Assembly: GCA_020073205.1 (NCBI GenBank)
Contig: JAIQFR010000038.1
Span: forward strand, 1-36,331
Direction: 5' to 3'
Length of the DNA: 36,331 nucleotides
Origin: Terriglobia bacterium
GTDB lineage: Bacteria > Acidobacteriota > Polarisedimenticolia > Polarisedimenticolales > JAIQFR01
Shown: piece after piece, positions 1-9,200 of the stretch
How positions within the stretch are numbered: position 1 is the first letter of the stretch
How the letters are laid out: the number at the start of each line of letters is the position of its first letter
Made by a program: the position numbers and the translations under genes
The notes under the pieces: generated by a model
What the model was told of the DNA's origin: nothing
Seen by the model: the letters and a program-made list of their open reading frames with translations, nothing else
Database searches by the model: none

Positions 1-140
1 GCCCTGTCTCCGCGCTGCTCGGAGCGCTCATCGGTGGTGTGACGTCCTTCATTGCCGCCGTCTACACGCAACGCCGCCAAGATCGCCTTCAGCGGATCGC
101 CTTTGAGGTGTCCAAGCGGGAGACGGTCTATTCGGAGTTC
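1..140 (+). pseudogene. N-terminal fragment of a small uncharacterised membrane protein
   Basis: An open frame is already running at base 3 and reads a small-residue-rich membrane segment (SALLGALIGGVTSFIAAVYT) followed by a basic juxtamembrane stretch (QRRQDRLQRIAFEVSKRE) and TVYSEF. From memory this is the N-terminus of a widespread family of short membrane proteins of unknown function in which the segment after YSEF continues with a conserved N/S/L-rich helix. Here the match stops at the Phe codon at 138-140; beyond it the plus strand is simply the antisense of the TolC-type gene. The gene is therefore cut off at about base 140, by a real rearrangement or by an assembly join. Its start codon lies at or before the window edge. 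Confidence 0.55.
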
Positions 141-865
141 GGCTGCGCGGCCTCGGTCTCCGGCGCGGCCCCCTTCTCGATGCGGAGCTTGGTCTCCCTG
201 AGCTGCTCCTCGGCGAGCCGGACCGCCTCCTCGCGGACGCCGACATCCTCGCGCGCGGCGACCAGCGCCCAGTAGGTTCGCTCCACGGCGGCGACGGTCT
301 CGGTCACCTCGCGCCGCAGCGATGCCACGGCTCGCGACCGCTCCGCGGCGGTGACCTTGAGGTTCAGGCGGGCCGCGTCGAGCGCGCGCCCCCGCAGGAG
401 CGGCTGCCGCAGCTCGACTCCGACCGACGTGTCGTACGCGGGCGAGAGGAGCGTGAACGTCCCGTCCGTCGTTTGACGCGCCGCGGAAGCCCGGACCGAG
501 ACCTCGCCGCCGGTCGGGAGCAGCTGCCGCACCGACGCATCGGCGCCCAGGGAACGGTTCGTGGGAGCGAGCCGTCCGTCGGGAGCGCCCGAGAACGCGG
601 AATTCACCGGCAGGCTCGCGCGCTCCCAGCTCCCCTGGACCTCGAAGAGCGGATCGTAGGCGCCGCGCGCCCCGGCCAGCGCGGCCTCGGCGGAGCGCAG
701 CGACTCCAGCTCGACGACGAGCCCCTCGTTCTTCTCGAGGGCGTGCTCGACCGCCTCGGTCAACGTCATGCGGACCTCGGCAGGGCCCTCGCCCGCCGCG
801 GCGCGCGCCACGGGGCAGAGCGCCGCGATCAGCGCGGCCGGAACCATCGTCTTTCCCCATCTCAC
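128..865 (-). CDS. TolC-family outer membrane efflux protein, C-terminally truncated
   Basis: Outer membrane channel component of a type I secretion or RND efflux system. The reading frame has the TolC hallmarks: a signal peptide (MVPAALIAALCPVARA), the opening motif TLTEAVEHALEKNEGL, a coiled-coil helix pair, beta-strand segments with RQPLLRGRALDAARLNLK, and the helix AAREDVGVREEAVRLAEEQL ending in ETEAAQ. It then stops after about 245 residues; the family usually has 420-480, so the second half-repeat is missing. The final residues PNSE come from antisense of the unrelated plus-strand fragment, placing the breakpoint at bases 140-142. A GTG start at 865 is chosen because GGGGAGA lies about 8 bases upstream and it gives a clean signal peptide; an ATG at 952 in the same frame would add an arginine-rich tail. 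Family confident; gene is broken here. Confidence 0.85.
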   Translation of the reverse strand: MRWGKTMVPAALIAALCPVARAAAGEGPAEVRMTLTEAVEHALEKNEGLVVELESLRSAEAALAGARGAYDPLFEVQGSWERASLPVNSAFSGAPDGRLAPTNRSLGADASVRQLLPTGGEVSVRASAARQTTDGTFTLLSPAYDTSVGVELRQPLLRGRALDAARLNLKVTAAERSRAVASLRREVTETVAAVERTYWALVAAREDVGVREEAVRLAEEQLRETKLRIEKGAAPETEAAQPNSE

Positions 866-979
866 GTCCGGTCTCCCCTTCGACACCTTCGGTCCGCTCG
901 TCCGTGTTGAGGCGCGTCCCCGTCGGCGCCTCGTCCTGCGCAGGGCGCACATGGCCCGACGGCGCGAAGGTTCAGTACC

Positions 980-993
980 ATTTTAGTCCACTA
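980..993 (-). promoter_or_regulatory. Candidate promoter -10 and small palindrome upstream of the TolC-type gene
   Basis: On the minus strand TAAAAT occupies 985-980 and overlaps the 10-base palindrome TAGTGGACTA/TAGTCCACTA at 984-993. This AT-rich island stands out in the GC-rich surroundings and lies about 115 bases before the chosen start codon. No good -35 hexamer was found. It could be the promoter with a repressor site over the -10, but no regulator gene is adjacent. Confidence 0.3.
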
Positions 994-1069
994 TTGCTTC
1001 GCCGTCGAACCGCCAGCGTTTCTCGCCGGAAAGGCGGGCGGAGGGGGCGCGAACGACGGGTCGGCGGCG

Positions 1070-1777
1070 TTACTCCTCGATGGCGCCGCCCACTCGCTTC
1101 AGGTGCGCTCGCAGGGTGTACGACGGGTCGCGGTTCCGCTCGGCGAGGTAGTCCGCGAACGCCAGCTGGGAACGGAGGCTCGTCCCGCTTCGAATCGCTT
1201 CCGCCTGACGGCGTTCCCGCGTTCGAAGGCTCTCGGCCGCCGCGAGGACCTCGTCGCCGCGCTCCAGCGGCACGAACGCCACTCCGTCGTCGTCGCCCAC
1301 GACGAAGTGCGTCGCATCCACACGGAAGCCGCCGAACGAGGCGGAGCCCAGCGCGTCGTGGGGCCGGGGGTCGAGTCGCCGCGGACCCGAAGGGCAGCTC
1401 CCGTAGCTGAACACCGGGAGGTCGATCTCCGCCAGCTCGGCGGAATCGCGATGCGCGCCCCAGACGACGATCCCGCCGAGGCCCGATCCTTGCGCCTCGA
1501 GCACCGTCAGGTCCCCGACGCATCCCTCGTCGAGACGTCCTCCGTTGTCGATCACGAGGACATCCCCGTCTTCCGCGGTTTCGATGGCCTCGAGGAAGAC
1601 ATCCACGCTGCCGTGGTGCCGGGCCACGGCCACCCTGCCTGCGACCCTCCCGCCGGCGCGCAGAGACCGGATGCCGGGGCCGGGAATCTCGTAACGCACT
1701 CCGAGCCTGAGACAGGCGTCGCAGATCAGCGGCGTGGACAGCCGAGAGCAACGGTCGCGGAGATCGGTTCGGTTCAT
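1070..1777 (-). CDS. RraA family protein (HMG/CHA aldolase-like)
   Basis: About 235 residues from ATG 1777, which has GGAAGAG upstream. The frame is open further upstream, but that extension is low-complexity and overlaps the lipoprotein gene. The central part carries the RraA-fold signature: [20 protein letters not shown], then [17 protein letters not shown] and [17 protein letters not shown]. The Arg-Asp pair in HRD is the catalytic/metal site seen in 4-hydroxy-4-methyl-2-oxoglutarate/4-carboxy-4-hydroxy-2-oxoadipate aldolases, which cleave these substrates to pyruvate using a divalent metal. E. coli RraA, an RNase E inhibitor, has the same fold, so the fold alone does not prove either role. 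A C-terminal extension (about 50 residues, charged, helical) lies beyond the core. The exact substrate cannot be read from the sequence; no aromatic catabolic genes are nearby. Confidence 0.85.
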   Translation of the reverse strand: MNRTDLRDRCSRLSTPLICDACLRLGVRYEIPGPGIRSLRAGGRVAGRVAVARHHGSVDVFLEAIETAEDGDVLVIDNGGRLDEGCVGDLTVLEAQGSGLGGIVVWGAHRDSAELAEIDLPVFSYGSCPSGPRRLDPRPHDALGSASFGGFRVDATHFVVGDDDGVAFVPLERGDEVLAAAESLRTRERRQAEAIRSGTSLRSQLAFADYLAERNRDPSYTLRAHLKRVGGAIEE

Positions 1778-1838
1778 GCGCTCTTCCGGGGATCGTTCGA
1801 TCGCTCCTCGCCCCGGTGCGGCGGAGGCGTCGTTCCCC

Positions 1839-2429
1839 TCAGCGGGCGGCGTTGCGCGGGGCCGCGCCGCGAGCGAGGGGAGGAGCGAGCCGGAAAGGCG
1901 AAGCTCCCATGGCCGTGCTCGTGCAGCCGCCGTAACAACCCTGGCACCGCTGGCCGGCGACGTTGACGAGGAGCCCACACGATGGCTGCGGAATGAAGGT
2001 GCAGTTCGACCCGAGGAGACGGACATAGTTCAGGACGTCCGTTCCGGTAATGGACGATTCCGTGATGATGAGATCGGTCGTCCGGCTCTCGCTGTACGTG
2101 CACCCGTCCGCCTCCACGATCGGGTCGGTCTGGGCGTAGTGGAAGTGAAACGCCTGGACGCTCGAATCGTACGGCGCGGTCGCCGGACTGCACGCCTCGC
2201 CCTCGGCCTGGAGCAACGCGTTGTCTCCTTGGCGGGTGATCCGGGTGTCCGATTCCTGCACGTCGGGGTTGTCGAGATTGCACGGGTTCGAGGCCACGGT
2301 CCACGTGGTGCTCCAGTCCCCGGTGGGATCCAGCTCCGCCGGGGCCTTCGAGCCCGAGCTGCCGCCTCCGCAGGCGGCCGCGACGATGCACAAGGTGAGC
2401 CCCGCGAAGCGCCGCGCGTTCGCGAACAT
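1839..2429 (-). CDS. Predicted lipoprotein of unknown function
   Basis: 196 residues. The N-terminus [20 protein letters not shown] is a lipoprotein signal peptide with lipobox AAAC (Cys20), followed by a flexible GGGSSGS spacer, so the mature protein is expected to be lipid-anchored in the periplasm or outer membrane. The body begins [11 protein letters not shown], a pattern often seen at the start of small beta-barrel lipocalin-like domains, and contains several cysteines, including [10 protein letters not shown] near the end. The last 22 residues are arginine/alanine-rich and may be a run-on. I do not recognise a family. It lies downstream of the ABC permease, with a 135-base gap that holds its own -10-like element, and upstream of the RraA-like gene (61-base gap). 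Confidence 0.7.
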   Translation of the reverse strand: MFANARRFAGLTLCIVAAACGGGSSGSKAPAELDPTGDWSTTWTVASNPCNLDNPDVQESDTRITRQGDNALLQAEGEACSPATAPYDSSVQAFHFHYAQTDPIVEADGCTYSESRTTDLIITESSITGTDVLNYVRLLGSNCTFIPQPSCGLLVNVAGQRCQGCYGGCTSTAMGASPFRLAPPLARGAAPRNAAR

Positions 2430-2517
2430 CGCCGTCCTTTCTCGGCGAGGGCCGTCGACGAGAGCCCGTCACGGACGGCGGCCCCCGCACACGCCCCGCG
2501 CCGAACCACCCGGAGCG

Positions 2518-2523
2518 AGTATA
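2518..2523 (-). promoter_or_regulatory. Candidate -10 element for the lipoprotein gene
   Basis: TATACT at 2523-2518 on the minus strand is an almost perfect sigma-70 -10 hexamer, 89 bases before the lipoprotein ATG. No convincing -35 was found at 16-18 bases. It suggests the lipoprotein gene is transcribed separately from the upstream ABC operon. Confidence 0.4.
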
Positions 2524-2564
2524 GGACACGACCGCGCGAGGCGCTTCGGCGTCGGCGGGGACGA

Positions 2565-3401
2565 TCAGAGGTCACGCCGGCCGAACCGGCGCAGCGCGAA
2601 CCCCAGGGCCGCGACGAGATAGAGCACCGCGTACGCGATCATCGCGGCGCTCGGAACCGACGGGGAGGCCCACGGCGAGAGCCCCGCCGCACGGACGATC
2701 GGCGAGCTGAGCTCGTACGACGCGCGCTTCCACAGCGCCTCGCCGGGAAACACGAGGCTGGAGATCACCCCCACGTTCACGGCCGTCTCGCTCTTCAGGA
2801 AAGCGCCGACGTGCTCGATCCAGCCGCCGACGAACCCCACGCCGTAGAGCCCGAACGCGATCCCGCCGGTGGCCAGGGTCGAGGTCGCGCTGCTCCCGGC
2901 AAGGGTCACCGTCATGACCAGGATCGCCTCGAGGTAGAGGAGCGCGAGGCCGGCGGCGAGATGGTGCGGGAGGGTCCCCACCCGCAGCCAGACCCCGAGG
3001 ACGATCCCCCCCGCGAGGAGGGCCAGGTACGAACCGATCAGGACCGACAGTCCCACCCACTTGCCCGCCACGATCGCCGAGCGCGGAATGGGCTTGGTCA
3101 CCAACGCCTGGACCGTCTCCGAGGCGATCTCTCCCGCGAGGGTGTCGGCGCCGAGAAGCGCCGCCATCAGGACGCCGAGGAAGTTCACCGCGTACATGCC
3201 GGCGAGCAGCAGGAAGTTCGACGCCTCGCGGACGGCGAGGGGCGAGAAGGTGTGCGCCTGGACCTCGCGGACGATGACGTAGTAGAACCCCGCGTGGTAA
3301 AGGGCCAGGAACGCCACGGCCATGAGGCCAGCCGCCAGGACGATCCGGCGCCGCACCGCCTCGAGGCACGTCAGCCGGGCGAGGATCAGGACCGCGCTCA
3401 C
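2565..3401 (-). CDS. ABC transporter permease (ABC-2 type)
   Basis: Integral membrane subunit of an ABC exporter, 278 residues from GTG 3401. The GTG overlaps the TGA of the ATPase gene (GTGA), so the two are translationally coupled. About six hydrophobic segments are visible, the first ([20 protein letters not shown]) near residue 20. The loop [30 protein letters not shown], with its E-[IV]-x-x-x-[ST]-x-x-x-L-x-[TS]-[KR]-P-[IV]-xR pattern, is the classic coupling region of ABC-2 family permeases. The protein ends in FGRRDL, similar to the RRD endings of related permeases. It pairs with the ATPase just upstream; the substrate is unknown. Its position behind a sigma/anti-sigma pair suggests envelope-stress or drug export (inference). 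Confidence 0.88.
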   Translation of the reverse strand: MSAVLILARLTCLEAVRRRIVLAAGLMAVAFLALYHAGFYYVIVREVQAHTFSPLAVREASNFLLLAGMYAVNFLGVLMAALLGADTLAGEIASETVQALVTKPIPRSAIVAGKWVGLSVLIGSYLALLAGGIVLGVWLRVGTLPHHLAAGLALLYLEAILVMTVTLAGSSATSTLATGGIAFGLYGVGFVGGWIEHVGAFLKSETAVNVGVISSLVFPGEALWKRASYELSSPIVRAAGLSPWASPSVPSAAMIAYAVLYLVAALGFALRRFGRRDL

Positions 3402-4315
3402 AGCCCGCCGTCCCTTCCGAGGATCCTCAGGAAGATCTCCTCGAGAGACGGCCGGCGCGGCACCAGCGCCCTCAACTCGGCGCCCCGCCCGACCAGCCAC
3501 CTCGCGATCTCCGGGACGTCCCGGTCCGACACCCCCGCAAGAACGATCTCGCCGGAGTCCGTGCGGCGCGGGCGTCCGAAGCGGCCGAGGCCGAAGAGCG
3601 TCTCGGGATCGAGCTCCCCCGCGCGAATCGAGAGCTCGGTCTCGCCCTCCACCAGCGAGCCGAGGTCGCCGACCCGGAGCGCCTCCCCGTGCTTGACGAA
3701 GGCCACGCGATCGCACGAGGCCTCGACCTCCCCCAGGAGGTGCGAGTTGAGAAAGACCGTCGTCCCGCCCCGCTTCAGCTCGCCGATCAGGTCCCGCACC
3801 AGGAGTCGGCCCACGGGATCGAGTCCCGACGTCGGCTCGTCGAGGAACACGAGGCGCGGCTCGCCGATCAGCGCCTGCGCGATGCCGATCCGCTGCAGCA
3901 TCCCCTTGGAGAACGTCCGGAGGCGCCGGTGGCGGAACGTGGCGAGGCCGACCCGGTCCAAGAGCGCGTCGCTCCGCCGCAGCAGCGTCGGCCGATCCAC
4001 GCCGAAGAGCCTCCCGTGCAGCTCGAGGAGCTCCGAGGCGGTGAGCCAATCGTGGAACCGGAAGTGCTCCGGGAGGAACCCGACGTCGCGGCGGGCCGCC
4101 CGGTCCCCGAGGGGCGCGCCCAGGAGGATCCCCGATCCGGAGGTCGGAGCCACCAGGCCGAGCAGCATCTTGACGAACGTCGTCTTTCCCGCACCGTTCT
4201 GGCCCAGGCAGCCGAAGGCCTCGCCCGGCCGCAGGCTCAGGGTGAGGCCCCGGACGGCGACGACCTCGCCGAAAGCCTTGGAGAGGTCGTGGGTTCTGAG
4301 GACGTCGTTGGCCAA
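3398..4315 (-). CDS. ABC transporter ATP-binding protein
   Basis: 305-residue cytoplasmic ATPase of an ABC exporter. Walker A GQNGAGKT is at residues 38-45, the signature FSKGMLQ at 135-141, Walker B LVFLDE at 155-160 followed by the D-loop SGLD, and the H-loop His at 192 (NSH). The FSKGMxQR form of the signature and a roughly 90-residue C-terminal extension ending EEIFLRIL are typical of the CcmA/NatA-like subfamily that works with ABC-2 permeases. The start lies 10 bases after the stop of the anti-sigma gene and the stop overlaps the permease start, so it is the third gene of a tightly packed operon. The residue after Walker B is Glu, so it should be catalytically active. Confidence 0.95.
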   Translation of the reverse strand: MANDVLRTHDLSKAFGEVVAVRGLTLSLRPGEAFGCLGQNGAGKTTFVKMLLGLVAPTSGSGILLGAPLGDRAARRDVGFLPEHFRFHDWLTASELLELHGRLFGVDRPTLLRRSDALLDRVGLATFRHRRLRTFSKGMLQRIGIAQALIGEPRLVFLDEPTSGLDPVGRLLVRDLIGELKRGGTTVFLNSHLLGEVEASCDRVAFVKHGEALRVGDLGSLVEGETELSIRAGELDPETLFGLGRFGRPRRTDSGEIVLAGVSDRDVPEIARWLVGRGAELRALVPRRPSLEEIFLRILGRDGGL

Positions 4316-4325
4316 CGCGGAATTC

Positions 4326-5498
4326 TTATCGCATCGAGCCCGCTACCGTCAACGCGTCCTCGGCGGTCCCGTGCCCGATCAGGGCGTGCATGATGCCGTC
4401 CTTGACCCACAGCACCGTATACGGGCGGTGCTCGGCGGCGATCCGCTCGGGGCCTTCCACCACCACCGCGGGGGCACCGTCCACGCTGACGTCGTCGTGG
4501 CGCATGCCGCCTCGGGACGGCAGCGGCAGCACGAGGGTCGACGTCCAGTCGATCGTCTCGGCGACTCGCCGCGCCTCCTCGGCGGAGTACCCGACGATCC
4601 GGAGCGCCGCCTCGCCGAGCTCCTCGACGTCCAGCTCGGGGGGCGCCGTGATCACGGGGCTCGGCGCTTCGACCAGGAGCGTGCATCGCTCCTCCCCTCC
4701 CGCGGCGGGACCCGCCGCACGGGATTCCCCTGCCGCGCGGCGGACGTCGGCGCAGTTCCCCCAGGCCGCCGTGACCACGGCGGGAACGTCGATGCGCACC
4801 CGTCCACCGTCGATCCCGGGCGGCAGGCGGATCTCGGCGCGGCCGGCGTCGTCGAGGATCGACTGGAGCCGCTCCACCTCCAGGGGGAACGAGATCGTCG
4901 CGGCGGGTTGGACCGTGATCCGTGGGACGGACGTCAGCGACGCCGGAAGGCGCACCGGGAACCCGGCGAGCTTCGAGGCCTCGGCGACGTCCGCCGCGAC
5001 CGCCGGCTCGCCGCCTCGGTCCACCGTCGCGTTCTCGGTCAACAGGCGCTCGATCCGCGGGCGAATGCGCCCGAAGTCCTCCTGGAACCGATCGAGGTTC
5101 GCGGGATCGACGTCGACGACGGTGATGTGCTGCACGCGGAAGAGCCCCAGGAATCGTCCCGTCCAGGCGCGGACCTGGGGAACCGAGACGCCGATCGCGA
5201 TGGCGAGCGCCGCAGCGAGGCCCACCCACGCCGGGCGATGGCCCGCGAAGAGCCCTCGGGTCGCGACGGCGCTCCGCGTGCGGAGGCGGGCGAGCGCGGC
5301 CTCGACGTCCGACGCATCAGCGGCCGCCGGCGACACGACGTCGAGCCGCGCGCGCACCCGGGACGCCGCCGCCTCGAGGACCGCGAGGCCGGCCCGGCAT
5401 CGCGGGCACCGATCGAGGTGCGCGGTCGCCTCGGGATCCGCCTCGCCGTCGAGGACGGCGCGCAGGTTCGCTTCGTCGAGGTGCCTTAAGGTGGTCAT
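4326..5498 (-). CDS. Membrane anti-sigma factor with zinc-finger domain
   Basis: 390 residues from ATG 5498, which overlaps the sigma-factor stop (ATGA) and has GGAGGA 8 bases upstream. The N-terminus carries the zinc-binding anti-sigma motif H-x3-C-x2-C (His27, Cys31, Cys34, in [13 protein letters not shown]), which clamps ECF sigma factors. A single membrane segment (about residues 90-106, [16 protein letters not shown]) separates it from a 280-residue extracytoplasmic domain that would be the stress sensor. The C-terminal end ([18 protein letters not shown], then [11 protein letters not shown]) resembles the DUF4367 pattern found in anti-sigma sensor domains. The extracytoplasmic part also has two cysteines (in GNCADV and ERCTLL) that could form a disulfide. 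It is expected to hold the upstream sigma factor at the membrane until a signal is sensed. Confidence 0.9.
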   Translation of the reverse strand: MTTLRHLDEANLRAVLDGEADPEATAHLDRCPRCRAGLAVLEAAASRVRARLDVVSPAAADASDVEAALARLRTRSAVATRGLFAGHRPAWVGLAAALAIAIGVSVPQVRAWTGRFLGLFRVQHITVVDVDPANLDRFQEDFGRIRPRIERLLTENATVDRGGEPAVAADVAEASKLAGFPVRLPASLTSVPRITVQPAATISFPLEVERLQSILDDAGRAEIRLPPGIDGGRVRIDVPAVVTAAWGNCADVRRAAGESRAAGPAAGGEERCTLLVEAPSPVITAPPELDVEELGEAALRIVGYSAEEARRVAETIDWTSTLVLPLPSRGGMRHDDVSVDGAPAVVVEGPERIAAEHRPYTVLWVKDGIMHALIGHGTAEDALTVAGSMR

Positions 5499-6088
5499 GG
5501 GACGTTCCTCCATCGTCCGCGGCGGCCGCCCCGCGCGGGCTCGTGCGCGGCGTACCGCCGTTCGAAGTCGCGCTCGGCGCGCGCGAGAAGCGCGCCCACC
5601 GAGACGGGAGCCACGCCGAGGACGAGGGCGATCTCCCGGTAGCGGAGCCCCGAGTGCCGAAGGAGGAGGAGCCGCGCTTTCCGCTCGGGCATCGCCCTCA
5701 GCACCGCCCGCACCCGCCGGACCTCTTCCCGACGAATGGCTTCGGTGGACGGGTCGGGTGCGGGCGAGGCCTCGGCGGCGCCCATTCCCGCTCGCTCCTC
5801 GTACCGGTCGCGGCGCCGTGCCGCCCTGAGCGCGTTGTAGCCGAGACGCATCGCGACCCTGTAGAGCCAGCCGGCGGGGTTGGCATCGAGGCGGGGCGCC
5901 CGCCTGAAGAGGCGCGCGAACGCCTCGAGAGCCAGGTCCTCGGCCTCGGCGCGATCTCCCAGAAGCCGGATCAGGACGTCGTGGATTCCCCGGTAGTGCG
6001 CGTGGAACAGCGCCTCGAAGCGGGCGTCGACGCCCGCGGCCCTCGGTCGCCCCATCGCCAGCTCCTGCGCCCCGACCGCCATCGGCAT
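5495..6088 (-). CDS. ECF-type RNA polymerase sigma factor
   Basis: 197 residues. Region sigma-2 spans roughly residues 24-93 (FEALFHAHYRGIHDVLIRLL, then AEAEDLALEAFARLF and PAGWLYRVAMRLGYNALR), which binds core polymerase and the -10 element. Sigma-4 spans about 128-182 (LRAMPERKARLLLLRHSGLR, then YREIALVLGVAPVSVGALLARAERDF), a helix-turn-helix for the -35. There is no sigma-3, as expected for an extracytoplasmic-function factor. It is the first gene of the sigma/anti-sigma/ABC operon. An ECF-type promoter lies just upstream (6124-6154), suggesting positive autoregulation. The methionine at residue 12 is an alternative start. ECF subgroup not assignable by eye. Confidence 0.95.
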   Translation of the reverse strand: MPMAVGAQELAMGRPRAAGVDARFEALFHAHYRGIHDVLIRLLGDRAEAEDLALEAFARLFRRAPRLDANPAGWLYRVAMRLGYNALRAARRRDRYEERAGMGAAEASPAPDPSTEAIRREEVRRVRAVLRAMPERKARLLLLRHSGLRYREIALVLGVAPVSVGALLARAERDFERRYAAHEPARGGRRGRWRNVP

Positions 6089-6123
6089 TCTCCGGTGCGA
6101 CGCCTCGGGCGCCGCACTCGTCC

Positions 6124-6154
6124 GTTAGACACCGGCCGGGCGGCGATTGTGACA
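6124..6154 (-). promoter_or_regulatory. ECF-type autoregulatory promoter of the sigma operon
   Basis: Reading on the minus strand, TGTCACA (6154-6148) is followed after exactly 16 bases by TGTCTAAC (6131-6124). This matches the two-part layout of ECF promoters with a TGTCACA -35 and a [CT]GTC -10 (the ECF41 type, for example, is TGTCACA-N16-CGTC). The predicted transcript would start a few bases downstream, giving a leader of about 30 bases before the sigma ATG at 6088. The fit in both boxes and spacing, right before an ECF sigma gene, makes autoregulation likely. Confidence 0.7.
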
Positions 6155-6200
6155 CGGGCTCGATGGTGGCGGTCGGCCTCCCGAAGCCGCGGGCCCCGGA

Positions 6201-9200
6201 TCACGGACACGCGAAGCTGACCTCCGGAACGGTGGGCGCTCCGTTCTGGCCCTGGTACCCGTAAGGCCCGTTCCCGCAGGAGTTCTCGCCCCGGACCGCG
6301 TACCAGAAGCCGCGGCCGACCTCCGGGACGTCCGCGTCCGTCGCGGTCGCCGTCGGGACCGGGAGCCGGCTGGCGAGACACAGCTCGTCTGCCGGGGCCG
6401 ATCCGACGGGCAGGGCGTCGAGACGTCCCCGGATCACGGACGACGATGCCGCGCTCGCCGGGGGAGTCCAGGTCAGCACCGCGTCGGTGCCGCTCCGGCC
6501 GACTTGCACTCCGTCGTCCACCTCGGGCGGCCCTGCGATCGGCGTCCCGGCACAGATCCCGCCTCCGCAGGCGTCCCCCGACGTGCAGGCGTTGCCGTCG
6601 TCGCACGTGCCGTCGTCCACGACCGTGGTGACCGCCGAGGCGCCGTTGTTCGGCGCGAGCGGATCGCCGGTCGATGCGGAGACGGTGGCGCTACCGGCGA
6701 TCGTCGTGCCGTTCCCCGCACACCAGTCGACCTTCACGACCATCGAGAAGTTCGCCGACGCGCTCGCGCCCAGCGTCGGCGCGGTGCAGACCACCGCACC
6801 GCTCGCGCCCGCGGCCGGAGTCGAGCAGCTCCATCCGCCGGGAGCGGTCATCGAGACGAACGACGTGTTCGCCGGCGTCGACGTCGCGAGCTGCACGCTC
6901 GCCGCCGCGGCGGGACCGTGGTTCGTCACGCCGAGCGCGTAGCCGAGGTTGCCGTTCGTCGCGACCGCGGACGGCGCGGACAGCGACGCGGCCAGGTCGG
7001 CGGTCGGCACCGCGTCGCAGGCGTGCATCGTGCACGCGCCCTGGGGGATGTAGGTCACCCCGACGTCGTCGATGTGGCAGTCGTACCCGAAGACGCTGAC
7101 GCCCAGCAAGGCCACTCGGACACTGGATTGCCCGATGTACGCATCGAGGGAGACGGTGTGCTGCTTCCACCCCGTCGAGCCGTCGTATCTCGGGACCGGC
7201 GCGCCCACACTGCTCCACGACGTTCCGTCGGTCGAGACCTGCACCTGCACCTGGTCGTTGCTGTTCGGGAGGGGCGTGCTGTGGTAGAACCAGAACGACA
7301 CGGAGGCCGAGGCAGCCGATGACGGTATGGCGAAGCCCGCGGTCCTGTAGAGTCTCGTGGTGCTGCCGGAGGCCGCGGTATAGGAGTTGAAGTACGCGAG
7401 CCCGGCGCCGCTGTGCGTGCCGCCTCCCGAGGGGTGGACCGTGTTCGTGCTCCTCGCCCAATTCCCAGCGGTCCCGCTGACGTCCACCTGGGCCCACCCC
7501 GTGGGCGGGAACGTGGTGCCGTCGAAGCTCTCGGTCAGCAACGTCTGAGGGGTTCCCACGGAGGTCTGCCCGACCGTGACCGAGAAGTTGCCATCCCACG
7601 CCCCCTGTGCGGCGGCCATGTGGATGCCGAAGGGGATCACGGTGCCGCAAGCGACGCCGGCGCCCACGCTGAAACCGAAATGCGGAGAGAAGCTCGCCCC
7701 CGTGCCGCCTCCCGGGACGTCGGCGAACGACGCCGAGCCCCGGGTGATGGTGACGCCGGGAGCCGTGGAGCTCAACGTCCCCTGGACGGACGTCGCCGCC
7801 GCCGATCCCGGATTGCCCAACGTCACCGCCAGCGTCGCGTCCTCTCCCGCGTCGAGGATCCCGTCGCCGCTGTAAGCGCCCCCTCCCGAACACGAGTCCG
7901 CGAGGGTCGAGGAGCTGTAGCTGAGACCCGTGGCGCTCATCGGACAGTCCGCGACGGTCGCGGTGTCCGCGGTCACGACCACGCCGGTGAGCGTCGTCGT
8001 CATGTGCCCCGGCGCGTTGCAGACCACCGTGTAGGTCCCCGGCTGCAGGATCCTGTGGAAGTCCCCGGCCAGAGGGTCGGTGAAGACCGCCTGGTAGGCG
8101 TGGGGGACCGGGACGTCGGCGGAGGCCGTCGCGGTCACGGCCACCGTGCCGTCGAGAGGAGCGCCCGTGCTCTGGTCCGTCATCACGCCGTGGATCCCCT
8201 GGAAGGCTTTCAGCATGTAGTTCAGCACCGCCTGCCGGTGCTCCGCGCAGTAAACGGGGATCTGGGCGGCGGGAGGCGTCTTCGTGGTGTTCAGCTCGAC
8301 GGTGGTGTCGAGATCGGTCCACGCGCCGTACGCCCAGTCGTTGGTGTCGCCGCGGGTGCCGTACCAGTCGTACCCCTCGGTGTACCAGAACCCCGGCATC
8401 GTGCAGCCGTCCTTGTAGGCCTGGGCCAGGCCGTGGGGGGCGAGCGTCGGGCAGTTCGGGATGGTCTGGCTCCCGCACCCGGTCCCTCCCGTCCTCGAGG
8501 ACCAGAAGATCGGCTCGTCGGTGGGCGCGGCGGTGGTGTAGTTCCACACCGAGTTGAACACCACCTCGCCTTCGTGGAAAGAGATGGACACGGCGAAACG
8601 CTTCTTGGCGTGATCCGCGGTGGCCGCTTCGGTGAGGTCACGGATGACCGCGGTCTCCGCCTCCGACCAGGCCGGCGGAGCGTCCGAGCCCGACGGGCCC
8701 CAGAAGTTCCGGTTGCAATCGACGCTCCGGCTGTTGTAGCGGGTGCTGTTGGCGTTCCCGTACGGATTCCCGATGGGGATGAACCACATCTCGGTACCGT
8801 CCACGAGCCTCTCTGCCGTCGAGTCCTGCGGCACCGCCGTGTATCCCGCGAGGATCGTGTCGAGCACGTCGCACGCGACCATCGCCCCGCCCTTCTCGTC
8901 GCCGTGGATGTTCGCGTAGATGCGGATCTTGGGCTCGGCCTCGACGACGTCGGGGTTCTTCGAGACCTCGATCGCGATGATGTCGTAGGCCCCGTCCTGG
9001 CTCGCGCCGAGATTGTGGAGGCGCGTGATGTCCGGGTGGGCGTCGTGCTGCTGGAGGAGGTGCTCCATGAGGCTGCCCGCGGGAGGATTCACGGTGTTGA
9101 ACTTGGAGGGGGTGTAGTAGCTGGTCGCCAGGGTGAACGAGGCCGACGCCTCCGACCAGCGCTGGCGGTCCTCCTGCATCTCCGCGTAGAGGATCTCGAC

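Noticed and set aside
866-952. N-terminal extension of the TolC-type gene to ATG 952
   Set aside because: Adds an Arg-rich tail before the signal peptide; GTG 865 has a ribosome binding site and starts the signal peptide cleanly.
1734-5489. Plus-strand open frame of about 1250 codons
   Set aside because: Antisense to the RraA, lipoprotein, ABC and anti-sigma genes; Arg/Gly/Pro-rich composition with no motif. Produced by the high GC content.
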